Origin: Jeotgalibacillus marinus
GTDB lineage: Bacteria; Bacillota; Bacilli; Bacillales; Jeotgalibacillaceae
Length of the DNA stretch: 64,000 nucleotides
Assembly: GCF_040801915.1 (NCBI RefSeq)
Contig: NZ_JBFMIA010000003.1
Location: forward strand, 1 to 64,000
Direction of reading: 5' to 3'
The notes below the pieces were generated by a model that did not search any database, was not told the origin of the DNA, and was given only the letters and a program-made list of their open reading frames with translations. Each line of letters begins with the position of its first letter. The stretch's first letter is position 1. The translations under genes were made by a program, and so were the position numbers. Positions 51,691 through 61,027 of the stretch are shown here, piece by piece.

Positions 51691-53214
51691 TTAAAAGAAT
51701 CCTAATTTTTTCGGACTATAACTAACAAGCATGTTCTTTGTTTGTTGGTAATGCTCAAGCATCATTTTGTGATTTTCTCTACCGATTCCTGACATTTTGT
51801 ATCCACCAAACGCAGCGTGTGCAGGATACTGATGGTAACAGTTCGTCCATACACGACCCGCTTGTATACCTCGCCCGAAGCGATACGCTGTGTTGACATT
51901 ACGCGTCCAAACGCCTGCCCCTAGCCCGTAAAGCGTATCGTTCGCAATTTCAAGTGCTTCCTCATCCGTTTTAAATGTAGTCACAGAAAGAACTGGACCA
52001 AAGATTTCTTCTTGGAAGATTCTCATTTTGTTATGACCTTTAAAAATAGTTGGTTGGATGTAATAGCCATCCGCATTTTCGCCATCTTGTTTATTGATTT
52101 CTCCACCGACAAGTACTTCAGCACCTTCATCTTTACCAATTTGCAAGTAGGCTTGGATTTTTTCCATTTGTTCTGCCGATGCTTGTGCACCCATCATCGT
52201 ATTAGGATCAAGTGGATTGCCTGTGTTGATCGCTTTTACGCGTTCAACGACTCGTTCCATAAACTGATCAAAAATATCTTCATGTACGAGTGCTCGAGAT
52301 GGACATGTACATACTTCTCCTTGATTTAACGCGAACATGACTAGACCTTCCACCGCTTTATCCACAAAGTCATCATCTTCGTCCATGATATCTTTAAAGA
52401 AGATATTTGGTGATTTACCACCAAGCTCTAGTGTGACTGGAATCAAGTTTTGAGAAGCGTATTGCATGATCATACGTCCGGTAGTGGTTTCACCTGTAAA
52501 CGCGATTTTAGCGATGCGATCACTTGATGCAAGTGGTTTACCAGCTTCAAGACCGAAACCGTTTACAATATTTAGTACACCAGGAGGCAATAAGTCGTCA
52601 ATCAACTCGGTCAAGAACAAGACTGATGCAGGCGTTTGTTCAGCTGGCTTTAACACCACACAGTTTCCTGCTGCCAGTGCAGGTGCAAGTTTCCAAACAG
52701 CCATTAAAATTGGAAAATTCCAAGGAATAATTTGTCCGACTACACCAAGTGGTTCATGGAAGTGATACGCTACCGTGTCATTATCAATTTCTCCAAGTGT
52801 TCCTTCTTGAGCGCGAATCACTCCTGCAAAATAACGAAAGTGGTCAATTGCTAAAGGAATATCAGCATTTAATGTTTCACGGATCGCTTTCCCGTTGTCC
52901 CATGTTTCTGCCACAGCAAGCATTTCAAGGTTCTCTTCCATGCGATCTGCAATCTTATTTAAAATAATCGATCGTTCTGTGACTGATGTTTTCCCCCAAG
53001 AATCTTTGGCTTTATGGGCAGCGTCAAGAGCAAGTTCAATATCTTCTTCTGTTGATCTTGCGACTTGGCACAATTCCTTACCATTAATAGGTGAAAGGTT
53101 TTCGAAATATTCTCCATTTGATGGAGCAACCCATTCCCCACCTATGTAGTTATCATATTTTTCTTTAAAGTGTACAATGGAATCTTCAGTATTTGGATTA
53201 GCATAGGTTAGCAT
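51691..53214 (-). CDS. aldB: Acetaldehyde-type aldehyde dehydrogenase (AldB/ExaC group)
   Basis: A 507-residue NAD(P)-dependent dehydrogenase oxidising aldehydes, probably acetaldehyde, to acids. It begins LTYANPNTEDSIVHFKEKYD, as in the AldB/ExaC group. Catalytic Glu is in VTLELGGKSPN and catalytic Cys in NQGEVCTCPSRALV; IIPWNFPILMAVWKLAPALA is the coenzyme fold. The length is normal. It lies between cotE-side accessory DNA and ymcA and has a monocistronic appearance, with a decayed gene downstream. Confidence 0.92.
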   Translation of the reverse strand: MLTYANPNTEDSIVHFKEKYDNYIGGEWVAPSNGEYFENLSPINGKELCQVARSTEEDIELALDAAHKAKDSWGKTSVTERSIILNKIADRMEENLEMLAVAETWDNGKAIRETLNADIPLAIDHFRYFAGVIRAQEGTLGEIDNDTVAYHFHEPLGVVGQIIPWNFPILMAVWKLAPALAAGNCVVLKPAEQTPASVLFLTELIDDLLPPGVLNIVNGFGLEAGKPLASSDRIAKIAFTGETTTGRMIMQYASQNLIPVTLELGGKSPNIFFKDIMDEDDDFVDKAVEGLVMFALNQGEVCTCPSRALVHEDIFDQFMERVVERVKAINTGNPLDPNTMMGAQASAEQMEKIQAYLQIGKDEGAEVLVGGEINKQDGENADGYYIQPTIFKGHNKMRIFQEEIFGPVLSVTTFKTDEEALEIANDTLYGLGAGVWTRNVNTAYRFGRGIQAGRVWTNCYHQYPAHAAFGGYKMSGIGRENHKMMLEHYQQTKNMLVSYSPKKLGFF

Positions 53215-53502
53215 TTATATTCCCCCAGTTTATTCGAATGTGTTCCCTCATTTGTCTCTCTTGTTGAATGTTCTGTTCTTCTTATTACAGTCACCTCTCA
53301 TTCGATGTAATTGCTGCGCTCTTATTCTACTTAGATTAAAAACGCCTAATGCATATTCCATATTTATTATAATATAAAAGTTGTCATTTTTCTGATTTTT
53401 TTATTTAAATACTGATTCTGTCGTTTTGTCGGTCGATGAACAAAATTCTACCTCTTTACCCTTAAGGGATCTTCTATCAACTGAATTGTCCTCCATTTTT
53501 TT

Positions 53503-53539
53503 AAAAAATCCCCTCTCTCCAACTGGAGAAAGAGGATTA
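53503..53539 (-). terminator. Terminator of the miaB-ymcA operon
   Basis: On the minus strand AATCCTCTTTCTCCA and TGGAGAGAGGGGATT pair with two mismatches and end in a T run. Confidence 0.7.
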
Positions 53540-53542
53540 ATA

Positions 53543-53977
53543 TTATGAACAGCTACGACTTCCACCTTTTCGGACTTGTGCACCTGTTTCACCTTTTAAA
53601 ATATCGCCGCCTGTTTGACGGATAATTTCATCCGTTACAGCGTTTGATACGGTGTTTGCCACCATTTGAAGAAGTTCGTTTACTTCAACCTGTGATTGCT
53701 TAAATTCTTGAACAATTGGAATATCATTAATTTCAGCTTCCACTTTTTCAATTTTTGCTTCAATCATTTTCAACGCTTCATGCTTGCCATAGTGTTGAAA
53801 ATTGACTGCTTGTTTTTGCAAGCTTCTTAGACTTGCCATTTTCTCACGGATTTTTTGATTTTCTTGAATTTGTGCTTCAGCACGTTTAAAGAAATCAACT
53901 TCTTCTGTTTCTGTAATCATTGTCGCTAAATCTTTTGCTTTTGCAATAATTTCTTTTTTTGTATAACGTTGTTCCAT
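53543..53977 (-). CDS. ymcA: YmcA/RicA, mRNA-processing and phosphorelay regulator
   Basis: A 144-residue all-helical protein of the Com_YlbF family. With YlbF and YaaT it forms the RicAFT complex, which carries iron-sulphur clusters, affects RNase Y cleavage of operon mRNAs and speeds Spo0A activation, biofilm formation and competence. Recognised from KKEIIAKAKDLATMI, LRSLQKQAVNFQHYGKHEAL and the C-terminal QTGGDILKGETG. Its ATG overlaps the miaB stop codon by one base, so the two are translationally coupled. RNase Y is encoded 3 kb upstream. Confidence 0.93.
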   Translation of the reverse strand: MEQRYTKKEIIAKAKDLATMITETEEVDFFKRAEAQIQENQKIREKMASLRSLQKQAVNFQHYGKHEALKMIEAKIEKVEAEINDIPIVQEFKQSQVEVNELLQMVANTVSNAVTDEIIRQTGGDILKGETGAQVRKGGSRSCS

Positions 53978-55521
53978 TACGCATTCACCTCGACCGGTTG
54001 CACAACATCAATCATTTCACCATTTAAGCTCCATGTTTTGGCATCCGTTATTTTTACTCGAACTAATTTTCCTACTACATTTTTTGGAGCAACAAAATTT
54101 ACAAGTTTACTTGTGCGTGTGTAGCCTGACAGTACATTAGGATTTTTTCGACTTTCGCCTTCAACAAGCACTTCAACGACTGAGCCTTCTAGCTTTTTCA
54201 ATGCAGCGTTAGACAGGTCGTTAACAAGTGTGTTTAAGCGTTGTAGTCGTTCTTTTTTAACTTCCATTGGTACATTGTCTTCCATTTTAGCGGCTGGTGT
54301 GCCCTCACGTGGAGAGTAAATGTACGTAAATGCCGTCTCAAAACCAACTTCTTTGTATAAGCTCAATGTTTCTTCAAACTGTTCTTCTGTCTCATTCGGG
54401 AAGCCAACGATAATATCTGTTGTCAGAACAGCATTTGGAATCGCTGCACGAATTTTACCAACCAGATTGATAAAATGCTCTCGAGTATATTTACGAGCCA
54501 TCATCTTTAACACTTTAGATGAGCCATGCTGAACGGGTAAATGAATGTGTTCAACCAGATTTCCACCTTTTGCCAGTACTTCGATTAAGTAATCGTCGAA
54601 ATCGCGGGGGTGGCTTGTTGTGAATCGTATACGCGGAATGTCGATCTTACGTAGCTCGTCCATCAACTGACCTAAACCGTATGTCATGTCATCAAAATCT
54701 TTTCCATAAGCGTTTACGTTTTGACCAAGCAGGGTGATCTCCTGATAGCCTTGAGACGCAAGATGACGAACTTCTTGAATAATATCTTCTGGACGACGAC
54801 TACGCTCTTTGCCTCGCGTGTATGGAACAATACAGTAGGTACAAAACTTATCGCACCCGTACATAATATTAACCCAGCCTTTAATAGCACCTTTACGTAC
54901 CTTTGGGAGATTTTCAATAACGTCGCCTTCTTTAGACCAAACTTCAACGACCATTTCTTTGCTCATGTACGCTTCGTTTAAAATGTTTGGCAAACGGTGG
55001 ATGTTATGTGTACCAAAAATCATGTCAATGTGCTGATGGGTTTTTAAAATCTTATTTACAACAGATTCTTCTTGTGACATACAGCCACAAACGCCAATCA
55101 ACAAGTCTGGACGTTCTAATTTTAGTGGCTTCAAGTGGCCAATCTCACCAAAAACTTTATTTTCTGCGTTTTCACGAATCGCACATGTGTTAAGCAAAAT
55201 CACATCAGCATCTGCGGTTGAATCTGTTAGCTCATAGCCAAGTTGTAGGAAAATCCCTGCCATTACTTCTGTATCATGCTCATTCATTTGACAACCGTAC
55301 GTACGGATGTAGAATTTACGTCCTTTACCCATGCCTTCAAATGCCGGATCGATCGTAAAATCTTTATGATAGCTCACTTCTTCTTTGCCACGTTTTTTCG
55401 CATCTTTTAAAGAAGGTGGGCTATAGACTGTTTCGAAGTATCGGCTATAGTCTTTAACCGTCTCTCCTGTGGCAGGTGTCTTTGACGCGGCTTGTCCCGC
55501 TAGACGCTGCTCTTCATTCAT
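53977..55521 (-). CDS. miaB: tRNA-2-methylthio-N6-dimethylallyladenosine synthase
   Basis: A 514-residue radical SAM methylthiotransferase that modifies the i6A37 made by MiaA. The N-terminal UPF0004 domain has IRTYGCQMNEHDTEVM and two more cysteines (NTCAIREN, GVCGCMSQ), the radical SAM motif is YGCDKFCTYCIVPYTRG, and a TRAM domain ends the protein. The extra about 65 N-terminal residues are typical of Bacillus MiaB (YmcB). It overlaps ymcA by one base. Confidence 0.96.
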   Translation of the reverse strand: MNEEQRLAGQAASKTPATGETVKDYSRYFETVYSPPSLKDAKKRGKEEVSYHKDFTIDPAFEGMGKGRKFYIRTYGCQMNEHDTEVMAGIFLQLGYELTDSTADADVILLNTCAIRENAENKVFGEIGHLKPLKLERPDLLIGVCGCMSQEESVVNKILKTHQHIDMIFGTHNIHRLPNILNEAYMSKEMVVEVWSKEGDVIENLPKVRKGAIKGWVNIMYGCDKFCTYCIVPYTRGKERSRRPEDIIQEVRHLASQGYQEITLLGQNVNAYGKDFDDMTYGLGQLMDELRKIDIPRIRFTTSHPRDFDDYLIEVLAKGGNLVEHIHLPVQHGSSKVLKMMARKYTREHFINLVGKIRAAIPNAVLTTDIIVGFPNETEEQFEETLSLYKEVGFETAFTYIYSPREGTPAAKMEDNVPMEVKKERLQRLNTLVNDLSNAALKKLEGSVVEVLVEGESRKNPNVLSGYTRTSKLVNFVAPKNVVGKLVRVKITDAKTWSLNGEMIDVVQPVEVNA

Positions 55522-55777
55522 CTAAAAATCCCCTTTCTATCAATCAAACCAAATACGGTTTCTGTATACAATGACTACATAGATCTCTTCTAAATATGTT
55601 TTGAATGTAGTTCAAAATCACACGCCCTTATAGTATAAAGGGTCGATACTTCTTATACAATAGGCACGCCTTGTTTGTCGTTAAATTGACTTTTTTCATA
55701 TTGATGTGCTGGGTTTTTCCTGATAAAGATAATAGACACATCTATTCAGGGACAATGATCTCATTCTTTCCCCCATA
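55522..55777. other. Intergenic region between spoVS and miaB
   Basis: No gene is visible. B. subtilis has tdh and kbl at this place; they are absent here. Confidence 0.4.
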
Positions 55778-55835
55778 AAAAGAAGGCAGCAAATGTGCAA
55801 GGCACCTACGAGTGCGCACATCTCCTGCCTTTTAC
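55778..55835 (-). terminator. Terminator of spoVS
   Basis: On the minus strand AAAGGCAGGAGATGTGC and a matching GCACATTTGCTGCCTTC form a long imperfect stem followed by T's. Confidence 0.65.
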
Positions 55836-55844
55836 TGCTGCGTT

Positions 55845-56108
55845 CTACCTCGGTTCAACTATGAGCTTCATGGCGGTTCGATCTTCTCCATCAATTTTAA
55901 TGTCAGTGAATGCAGGAATACAAATTAAATCCACGCCCCCGGGGGCAACAAACCCTCTGGCAATAGCAACCGCTTTTACTGCCTGATTTAGTGCGCCAGC
56001 TCCAATCGCTTGTACTTCTACCATCCCTTGTTCACGTAACACACCGGCTAATGCCCCGGCGACTGAATTGGGATTTGATCGTGATGATACCTTCAGGACG
56101 TCCACCAT
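55845..56108 (-). CDS. spoVS: Stage V sporulation protein S
   Basis: A small Alba-like protein (86-87 residues) that regulates sporulation and is highly conserved: VLKVSSRSNPNSVAGALAGV, QAIGAGALNQAVKAVAIARG, FVAPGGVDLICIPAFTDIKI. The longest frame starts nine codons earlier inside the ribosome binding site (AGGAGGTA); I set the start at the ATG six bases after AGGAGG. A GTG one codon later would give the exact 86-residue family length. A nucleic-acid-binding role is expected from the fold. Confidence 0.95.
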   Translation of the reverse strand: MVDVLKVSSRSNPNSVAGALAGVLREQGMVEVQAIGAGALNQAVKAVAIARGFVAPGGVDLICIPAFTDIKIDGEDRTAMKLIVEPR

Positions 56109-56212
56109 CATGTACCTCCTCATTAACGTCAACTACCACACCATGGATGTGATGATTTCCATTCACTATATTCGTGGAAGTGACTTCCTATGCTTTTTGA
56201 GGGGACTTTTTG

Positions 56213-57013
56213 TTATTGTGACACGAACGGACGATCTTCGTTAATCAAAATGCGTTCAATGTGAGTGGCTTTACCCGTTTTTCGATCAAGTTCAATAAAG
56301 CACCCACTAAGAATCGCACGTCCTGATTTTGGTACTTCAAAACGGACAGGTAAGCTTGTCACGAAACGTTTTAATACAGCGTCACGTTCCATTCCTAAAA
56401 CGGCATCATATGGACCTGTCATCCCAACATCTGATAAATACGCGGTCCCATCGGGTAAAATTCGATTGTCCGCTGTTTGAACATGTGTATGAGTACCCAC
56501 AACAGCTGATACTTTACCGTCTAAAAACCATCCCATTGCTTGTTTTTCGCTTGTAGCTTCTGCATGAAAATCAACAAAAATAAACGGTGTATGGCGTTTT
56601 GCTTCATCCACAAGTTTTTTTACAACCGGAAACGGATCATCTACTGGATTCATAAAGGTACGCCCAAGCGCATTGATCACTGCAATTTCCGCACTCCCAG
56701 CTTGAATCATCTGAATACCTTTGCCTGGTGCTCCTTTAGGGTAATTAGCAGGGCGCACGATATTTGTTTTTTGATCAATAAATTGAAAAATTTCACGGTT
56801 ATCCCACGTATGATTTCCCATCGTAATTACATTTGCACCTGCCGCTTCAAGTTGACGATAAATTTTTTCTGTTATTCCCCGTCCAGATGCAGCATTTTCT
56901 CCGTTGATAATCGTCACGTCAGGTTGATATTTTTCTTTTAACTGCGGCACATATTCTTCGACCATTTCTCGACCCATTGAGCCGACCACATCGCCAATAA
57001 ATAAAAGTTTCAT
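56213..57013 (-). CDS. ymdB: YmdB phosphodiesterase
   Basis: A 266-residue metallophosphoesterase that hydrolyses 2',3'-cyclic nucleotides and regulates biofilm and motility decisions. Metal ligands are in LFIGDVVG (Asp8), NGENAA, TMGNHTWDN and VGTHTHVQT; DVGMTGPYDAVLGM is a family signature. Length matches the family. It follows rny, as in B. subtilis. Confidence 0.95.
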   Translation of the reverse strand: MKLLFIGDVVGSMGREMVEEYVPQLKEKYQPDVTIINGENAASGRGITEKIYRQLEAAGANVITMGNHTWDNREIFQFIDQKTNIVRPANYPKGAPGKGIQMIQAGSAEIAVINALGRTFMNPVDDPFPVVKKLVDEAKRHTPFIFVDFHAEATSEKQAMGWFLDGKVSAVVGTHTHVQTADNRILPDGTAYLSDVGMTGPYDAVLGMERDAVLKRFVTSLPVRFEVPKSGRAILSGCFIELDRKTGKATHIERILINEDRPFVSQ

Positions 57014-57072
57014 AAAAGTTCCTTTCTCTTACATAGTATATTTCAGTTTACCATATCATCTATACAAAAAGA

Positions 57073-57106
57073 GAAAGGCAATGTGAATGTTGCCACATTG
57101 CCTTTC
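57073..57106 (-). terminator. Terminator of rny
   Basis: On the minus strand GAAAGGCAATGTGG pairs with a matching CCACATTGCCTTTC around a short loop, directly after the rny stop codon and before ymdB. Confidence 0.75.
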
Positions 57107-57108
57107 TA

Positions 57109-58668
57109 TTATTTTGCGTATTCAACTGCTCTCGTTTCGCGAATGACGGTAACTTTAATGTGTCCCGGGTAATCGAGTTCTCCCTCGATACGCTTACGAA
57201 TGTCGCGTGCTAGTCGATGAGCTGTCATGTCATCGATTTGCTCTGGTTGAACCATAATTCGAATTTCACGTCCTGCTTGAATCGCAAAGGATTTTTCAAC
57301 GCCATCATATGATTCTGAAATTTCTTCTAAACGCTCAAGACGGCGAATATAATTTTCGAGTGTCTCACTACGTGCACCCGGGCGTGCAGCAGATAATGCA
57401 TCTGCAGCAGCAACAAGCACAGCAATAATGGACGTTGCTTCATGGTCACCGTGGTGAGAAGCAATACTGTTGATCACAACAGGGTGTTCTTTATACTTAG
57501 TCGCTAGCTCTACGCCGATTTCAACGTGGCTACCTTCTACTTCATGGTCAATCGCTTTTCCGATATCATGAAGCAATCCTGCACGTCTTGCGAGTGTTTC
57601 ATCTTCGCCAAGCTCTGCTGCAAGTAGTCCTGAAAGATACGCAACTTCCGTTGAGTGCTTCAGAACATTTTGACCATAGCTTGTACGGTAACGAAGTCGA
57701 CCCAAGATTTTGATTAAATCTGGATGCAAGCCGTGAGCACCCACATCAAACGTAGTTTGTTCACCGATTTCGCGGATATATTCATCCACTTCTCGTCGTG
57801 CCTTGTCCACCATTTCCTCGATTCGTGCCGGATGAATACGACCATCCTGTACGAGTTTTTCAAGCGCGATACGTGCTGTTTCACGTCGAATCGGATCGAA
57901 TCCAGAAAGAATGACAGCTTCTGGCGTATCATCAATGATAAGATCAATTCCTGTTAACGTTTCAAGTGTACGGATGTTACGCCCTTCACGACCAATGATA
58001 CGACCTTTCATCTCATCATTCGGCAAATTCACGACAGAAACAGTTGTCTCCGCTACGTGATCAGCCGCACATCGTTGAATCGCAAGCGAAAGTACTTCAC
58101 GTGCTTTCTTCTCGGATTCTTCTTTTGCACGATTTTCCTGTTCCTTCACCATGATCGCTATATCTTGAGCAAGTTCTTTTTCCACCTGATCAAGGATAAT
58201 GCTCTTCGCTTCTTCACGGGTCAAGCTGGAAATACGTTCAAGTTCAAGGTCTTGCTGTCGAACCATCTCGTCCACTTTGCTTTCCATCATTTCAATATGT
58301 TGTTGTCGTTCATGCAAGGAATGATCCTTGCGCTCAAGCAATGATTCGCGTTTCTCCATCGAATCATCTTTGCGATCGAAGTTTTCTTCTCGCTGCATTA
58401 AACGATTTTCTTGCTTTTGTAATTCGTTTCTTCGCTCACGAATTTCCGCTTCAATCTCTGAACGAAGCTTATGATTCTCATCTTTAGCTTCTAGTAGCGC
58501 TTCTTTCTTAAGTGCTTCTGCCTCACGTTTACCATTTGTAATGATTTGTTCTACAGAGCCTTTCGCGCCACCGATTTTCGCATCCATCATGAATTTATGA
58601 ATCAAATAACCAACAAACACACCGACGATAATGCCAAGCAAAATGGAGATGATATCAAATAGTCCCAT
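57109..58668 (-). CDS. rny: Ribonuclease Y
   Basis: A 519-residue membrane-anchored endoribonuclease that starts mRNA decay. Residues 1-25 are the membrane anchor (LFDIISILLGIIVGVFVGYLI), about 30-200 a charged coiled coil, then a KH domain with GRIIGREGRNIRTLE and an HD domain with HSTEVAYLSGLLAAE and LLHDIGKAIDHE (HD pair). The start was set at the ATG preceded by GGGGAGG; a GTG three codons upstream overlaps that site. Confidence 0.96.
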   Translation of the reverse strand: MGLFDIISILLGIIVGVFVGYLIHKFMMDAKIGGAKGSVEQIITNGKREAEALKKEALLEAKDENHKLRSEIEAEIRERRNELQKQENRLMQREENFDRKDDSMEKRESLLERKDHSLHERQQHIEMMESKVDEMVRQQDLELERISSLTREEAKSIILDQVEKELAQDIAIMVKEQENRAKEESEKKAREVLSLAIQRCAADHVAETTVSVVNLPNDEMKGRIIGREGRNIRTLETLTGIDLIIDDTPEAVILSGFDPIRRETARIALEKLVQDGRIHPARIEEMVDKARREVDEYIREIGEQTTFDVGAHGLHPDLIKILGRLRYRTSYGQNVLKHSTEVAYLSGLLAAELGEDETLARRAGLLHDIGKAIDHEVEGSHVEIGVELATKYKEHPVVINSIASHHGDHEATSIIAVLVAAADALSAARPGARSETLENYIRRLERLEEISESYDGVEKSFAIQAGREIRIMVQPEQIDDMTAHRLARDIRKRIEGELDYPGHIKVTVIRETRAVEYAK

Positions 58669-58875
58669 CGTATTCACCTCCCCTTGCTATTCAAATGTTT
58701 CAGATCCTGCCTTTTGTCGGCTAGTATAAAAAAGTACTATACAAGGCCAGGCAATTTAACTAGTCAAACGAATAAAATTGTAAAATATACAATTTTAATT
58801 TTAAGTCTGTGAATTTTTCTTGTCAAGGGTATTACAGAATATTCGAAGCAACCTTTATTTTACTGGATTTATACA

Positions 58876-58909
58876 AAAAAGCAAAGAGGAATTAGACTCT
58901 TTGCTTTTT
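58876..58909 (-). terminator. Terminator of recA
   Basis: AAAAAGCAAAGAG and CTCTTTGCTTTTT pair perfectly around an eight-base loop with T's following. Confidence 0.8.
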
Positions 58910-58940
58910 CTATCAATTTAATAGTGATAAAAATAGATTT

Positions 58941-59978
58941 TTACTGATCATTTAATTTTAATTCTGCACCGTCTTCTGGAGCATCATGATCAATGTCCAT
59001 ACCGTGGTACTCACGAATTTTCATCATGATTTCTTGACGAGTTTCAGGGTTTTCTTTTAAAAATTGCTTCGAGTTTTCACGACCTTGTCCTAATCGGTCG
59101 CCATTATAAGAATACCAAGATCCACTTTTTTGAATAATGTCCACATCAGCACCTAAGTCGATAATTTCTCCTTCTCTTGAAATGCCTTCTCCGTACATAA
59201 TGTCGACTTCGGCAATACGAAAAGGTGGAGCAACTTTATTTTTGACGATTTTAATACGCGTTTTATTTCCGACCATTTCATTTCCTTGCTTCAATGTTTC
59301 TGCACGTCTCACATCTAGACGGATCGACGAATAGAACTTTAATGCACGTCCACCTGGTGTCGTTTCAGGGCTCCCGAACATGACACCTACTTTTTCACGA
59401 ATCTGGTTGATGAAAATCGCGATGGTGTTCGATTTACTAATCGCACCTGATAGTTTTCGAAGTGCTTGAGACATTAATCGAGCTTGTAGACCAACGTGAG
59501 TATCTCCCATTTCTCCTTCAATTTCTGCTTTTGGAACTAGCGCTGCAACAGAATCGACAACAATAATTTCAACTGCACCGCTTCGAACAAGCGCTTCAGC
59601 AATTTCAAGTGCTTGCTCCCCTGTATCTGGTTGGGATAGTAGTAACTCATCGATATTAACTCCTAGTTTGCTAGCGTACACAGGATCGAGCGCGTGCTCC
59701 GCATCGATAAACGCTGCTTGACCGCCATTTGCTTGAACTTCTGCAATGGCGTGAAGCGAGACAGTTGTTTTACCCGAACTTTCTGGTCCATATATTTCAA
59801 GCACACGACCGCGTGGATATCCGCCTATTCCAAGCGCTGCATCCAATGCGATAGATCCACTGGATACAGTTGAAATATTTCTATCAGTCTTTTCCCCCAA
59901 CTTCATAATAGACCCTTTACCAAATTGCTTTTCAATCTGTTTTAGCGCCATATCGAGGGCTGCTTGACGTTCACTCAC
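58941..59978 (-). CDS. recA: Recombinase RecA
   Basis: A 345-residue recombinase and coprotease of LexA. The P-loop is GPESSGKTTVSLH, and loop signatures LMSQALRKLSGAI, IFINQIREKVGVMFGSPETT and RLGQGRENSKQFLKEN are present. It starts with GTG after AAAGGAGG. A LexA box lies upstream of its promoter. Confidence 0.98.
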   Translation of the reverse strand: MSERQAALDMALKQIEKQFGKGSIMKLGEKTDRNISTVSSGSIALDAALGIGGYPRGRVLEIYGPESSGKTTVSLHAIAEVQANGGQAAFIDAEHALDPVYASKLGVNIDELLLSQPDTGEQALEIAEALVRSGAVEIIVVDSVAALVPKAEIEGEMGDTHVGLQARLMSQALRKLSGAISKSNTIAIFINQIREKVGVMFGSPETTPGGRALKFYSSIRLDVRRAETLKQGNEMVGNKTRIKIVKNKVAPPFRIAEVDIMYGEGISREGEIIDLGADVDIIQKSGSWYSYNGDRLGQGRENSKQFLKENPETRQEIMMKIREYHGMDIDHDAPEDGAELKLNDQ

Positions 59979-60042
59979 AAAAATTCCTCCTTTTATCTAA
60001 GGTACCAATCTTTATCTGAGAGGTATCTCATAACCTAACTAT

Positions 60043-60093
60043 ACTATACTCTTTTTTAAATCATTTAACAAGCAAAAAGCGAACATTTATTCG
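60043..60093 (-). promoter_or_regulatory. recA promoter with LexA (DinR) box
   Basis: TTGTTA (60066-60071) and TATAGT (60043-60048) are 17 bp apart on the minus strand. Just upstream, CGAACATTTATTCG (60080-60093) matches the Bacillus LexA box CGAACN4GTTCG at nine of ten positions. Confidence 0.78.
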
Positions 60094-60282
60094 GTTTTTT
60101 TACCGATCAAAAATAGAGTCATTTTCACCTTTTCTCTAAAGAAGTCATTCGGTTTTCAATTCGATTTCAGAACCGATTTTGTTCTTTTCACTTTATTTAT
60201 TTTTTTAGGCTCTGTTAAACAATAATGTTGATAATCGTTTAAAATCAAAGAACCCCAGTTGGAAGTCCTTTTTCTCGTTTTT

Positions 60283-60747
60283 TTATTCAAACATTAAAAT
60301 TTTAGGGTCTTTTCCATCACAGTGAACAAGCATAGCGTGTAATTGTCCCCTGTGATGATAAACGTGTGCTAAGATTTCTAACAACCATTCATATCTTGTG
60401 TATGTCAAACCCCAATGTGAACTAGTTTCTGTAAGAAGTTCTTCTTCAGATAAATTCATATAATTATTTTTAAGTGCTTCAAAATTGACAAGCAAACCAT
60501 CTTTTATCGAATCTAAGGTTTTATAAGATACTCCAGAATAAAAGTCTTCCATTTCTTCTTGGGTTGCTTCTTTTGAAATACGCCAATCAGCTTCGCAAAT
60601 CACTGCAATATGTTCTAACAACTCTCCGATAGAATGTTTATTAGATGTAGGTGTTTTTTTAAAATCTTCTTCCTTCATTTTGCCAATCATTTCAATAACT
60701 GTTTTTACGGCTACTTCAATTTGGTGTAATGCGCTTTTACAATTCAT
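60283..60747 (-). CDS. DinB/YfiT-family metal-dependent protein
   Basis: A 154-residue four-helix-bundle protein of the DinB superfamily, which includes thiol transferases (for example bacillithiol S-transferases). The metal-binding His residues are in LLEHIAVICEADWR and in HVYHHRGQLHAML near the C-terminus. The start was set at the ATG preceded by AAGGGGG; a longer form extends 11 codons upstream without such a site. No operon partner; it lies between recA and cinA, where B. subtilis has none. The substrate is unknown. Confidence 0.75.
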   Translation of the reverse strand: MNCKSALHQIEVAVKTVIEMIGKMKEEDFKKTPTSNKHSIGELLEHIAVICEADWRISKEATQEEMEDFYSGVSYKTLDSIKDGLLVNFEALKNNYMNLSEEELLTETSSHWGLTYTRYEWLLEILAHVYHHRGQLHAMLVHCDGKDPKILMFE

Positions 60748-60985
60748 ATGTACCCCCTTGTGACGCTCTATTGTTTTCATTCCAACTTTGACTGAATACT
60801 TACCAAAGCGAACAACATTATTCGAATGGAAGTGAGTGCAAGTCTACCCATCTTTAGTTTTTCAATTTCTTAAATAATTTCCTTCAACGCCCGATACCAC
60901 TCACTCTCGTCCTTTTACCTTATTATAGAACAACTGTTCGTTTTATTCAAATATAAACAGTGCTATTTAACAGAACCTTTTTTAA

Positions 60986-61027
60986 AAAGAAACATCCTCT
61001 TCACATTTAAGAAGAGGATGTTTCTTT
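60986..61027 (-). terminator. Terminator of cinA overlapping its stop codon
   Basis: AAAGAAACATCCTCTTC and its complement (61011-61027 with 60986-61002) form a perfect 17-bp stem. The last five codons of cinA form the first arm, so the stop codon lies in the loop. Confidence 0.8.

Noticed and set aside
53401..53592. A 63-codon minus-strand frame overlapping the end of ymcA
   Set aside because: It runs through the operon terminator in another frame and has no start signals.
56153..56212. A sigma-H promoter for spoVS
   Set aside because: AGGAAGT and CGAAT motifs occur on the minus strand, but their spacing (about 8 bp) is shorter than sigma-H promoters allow.
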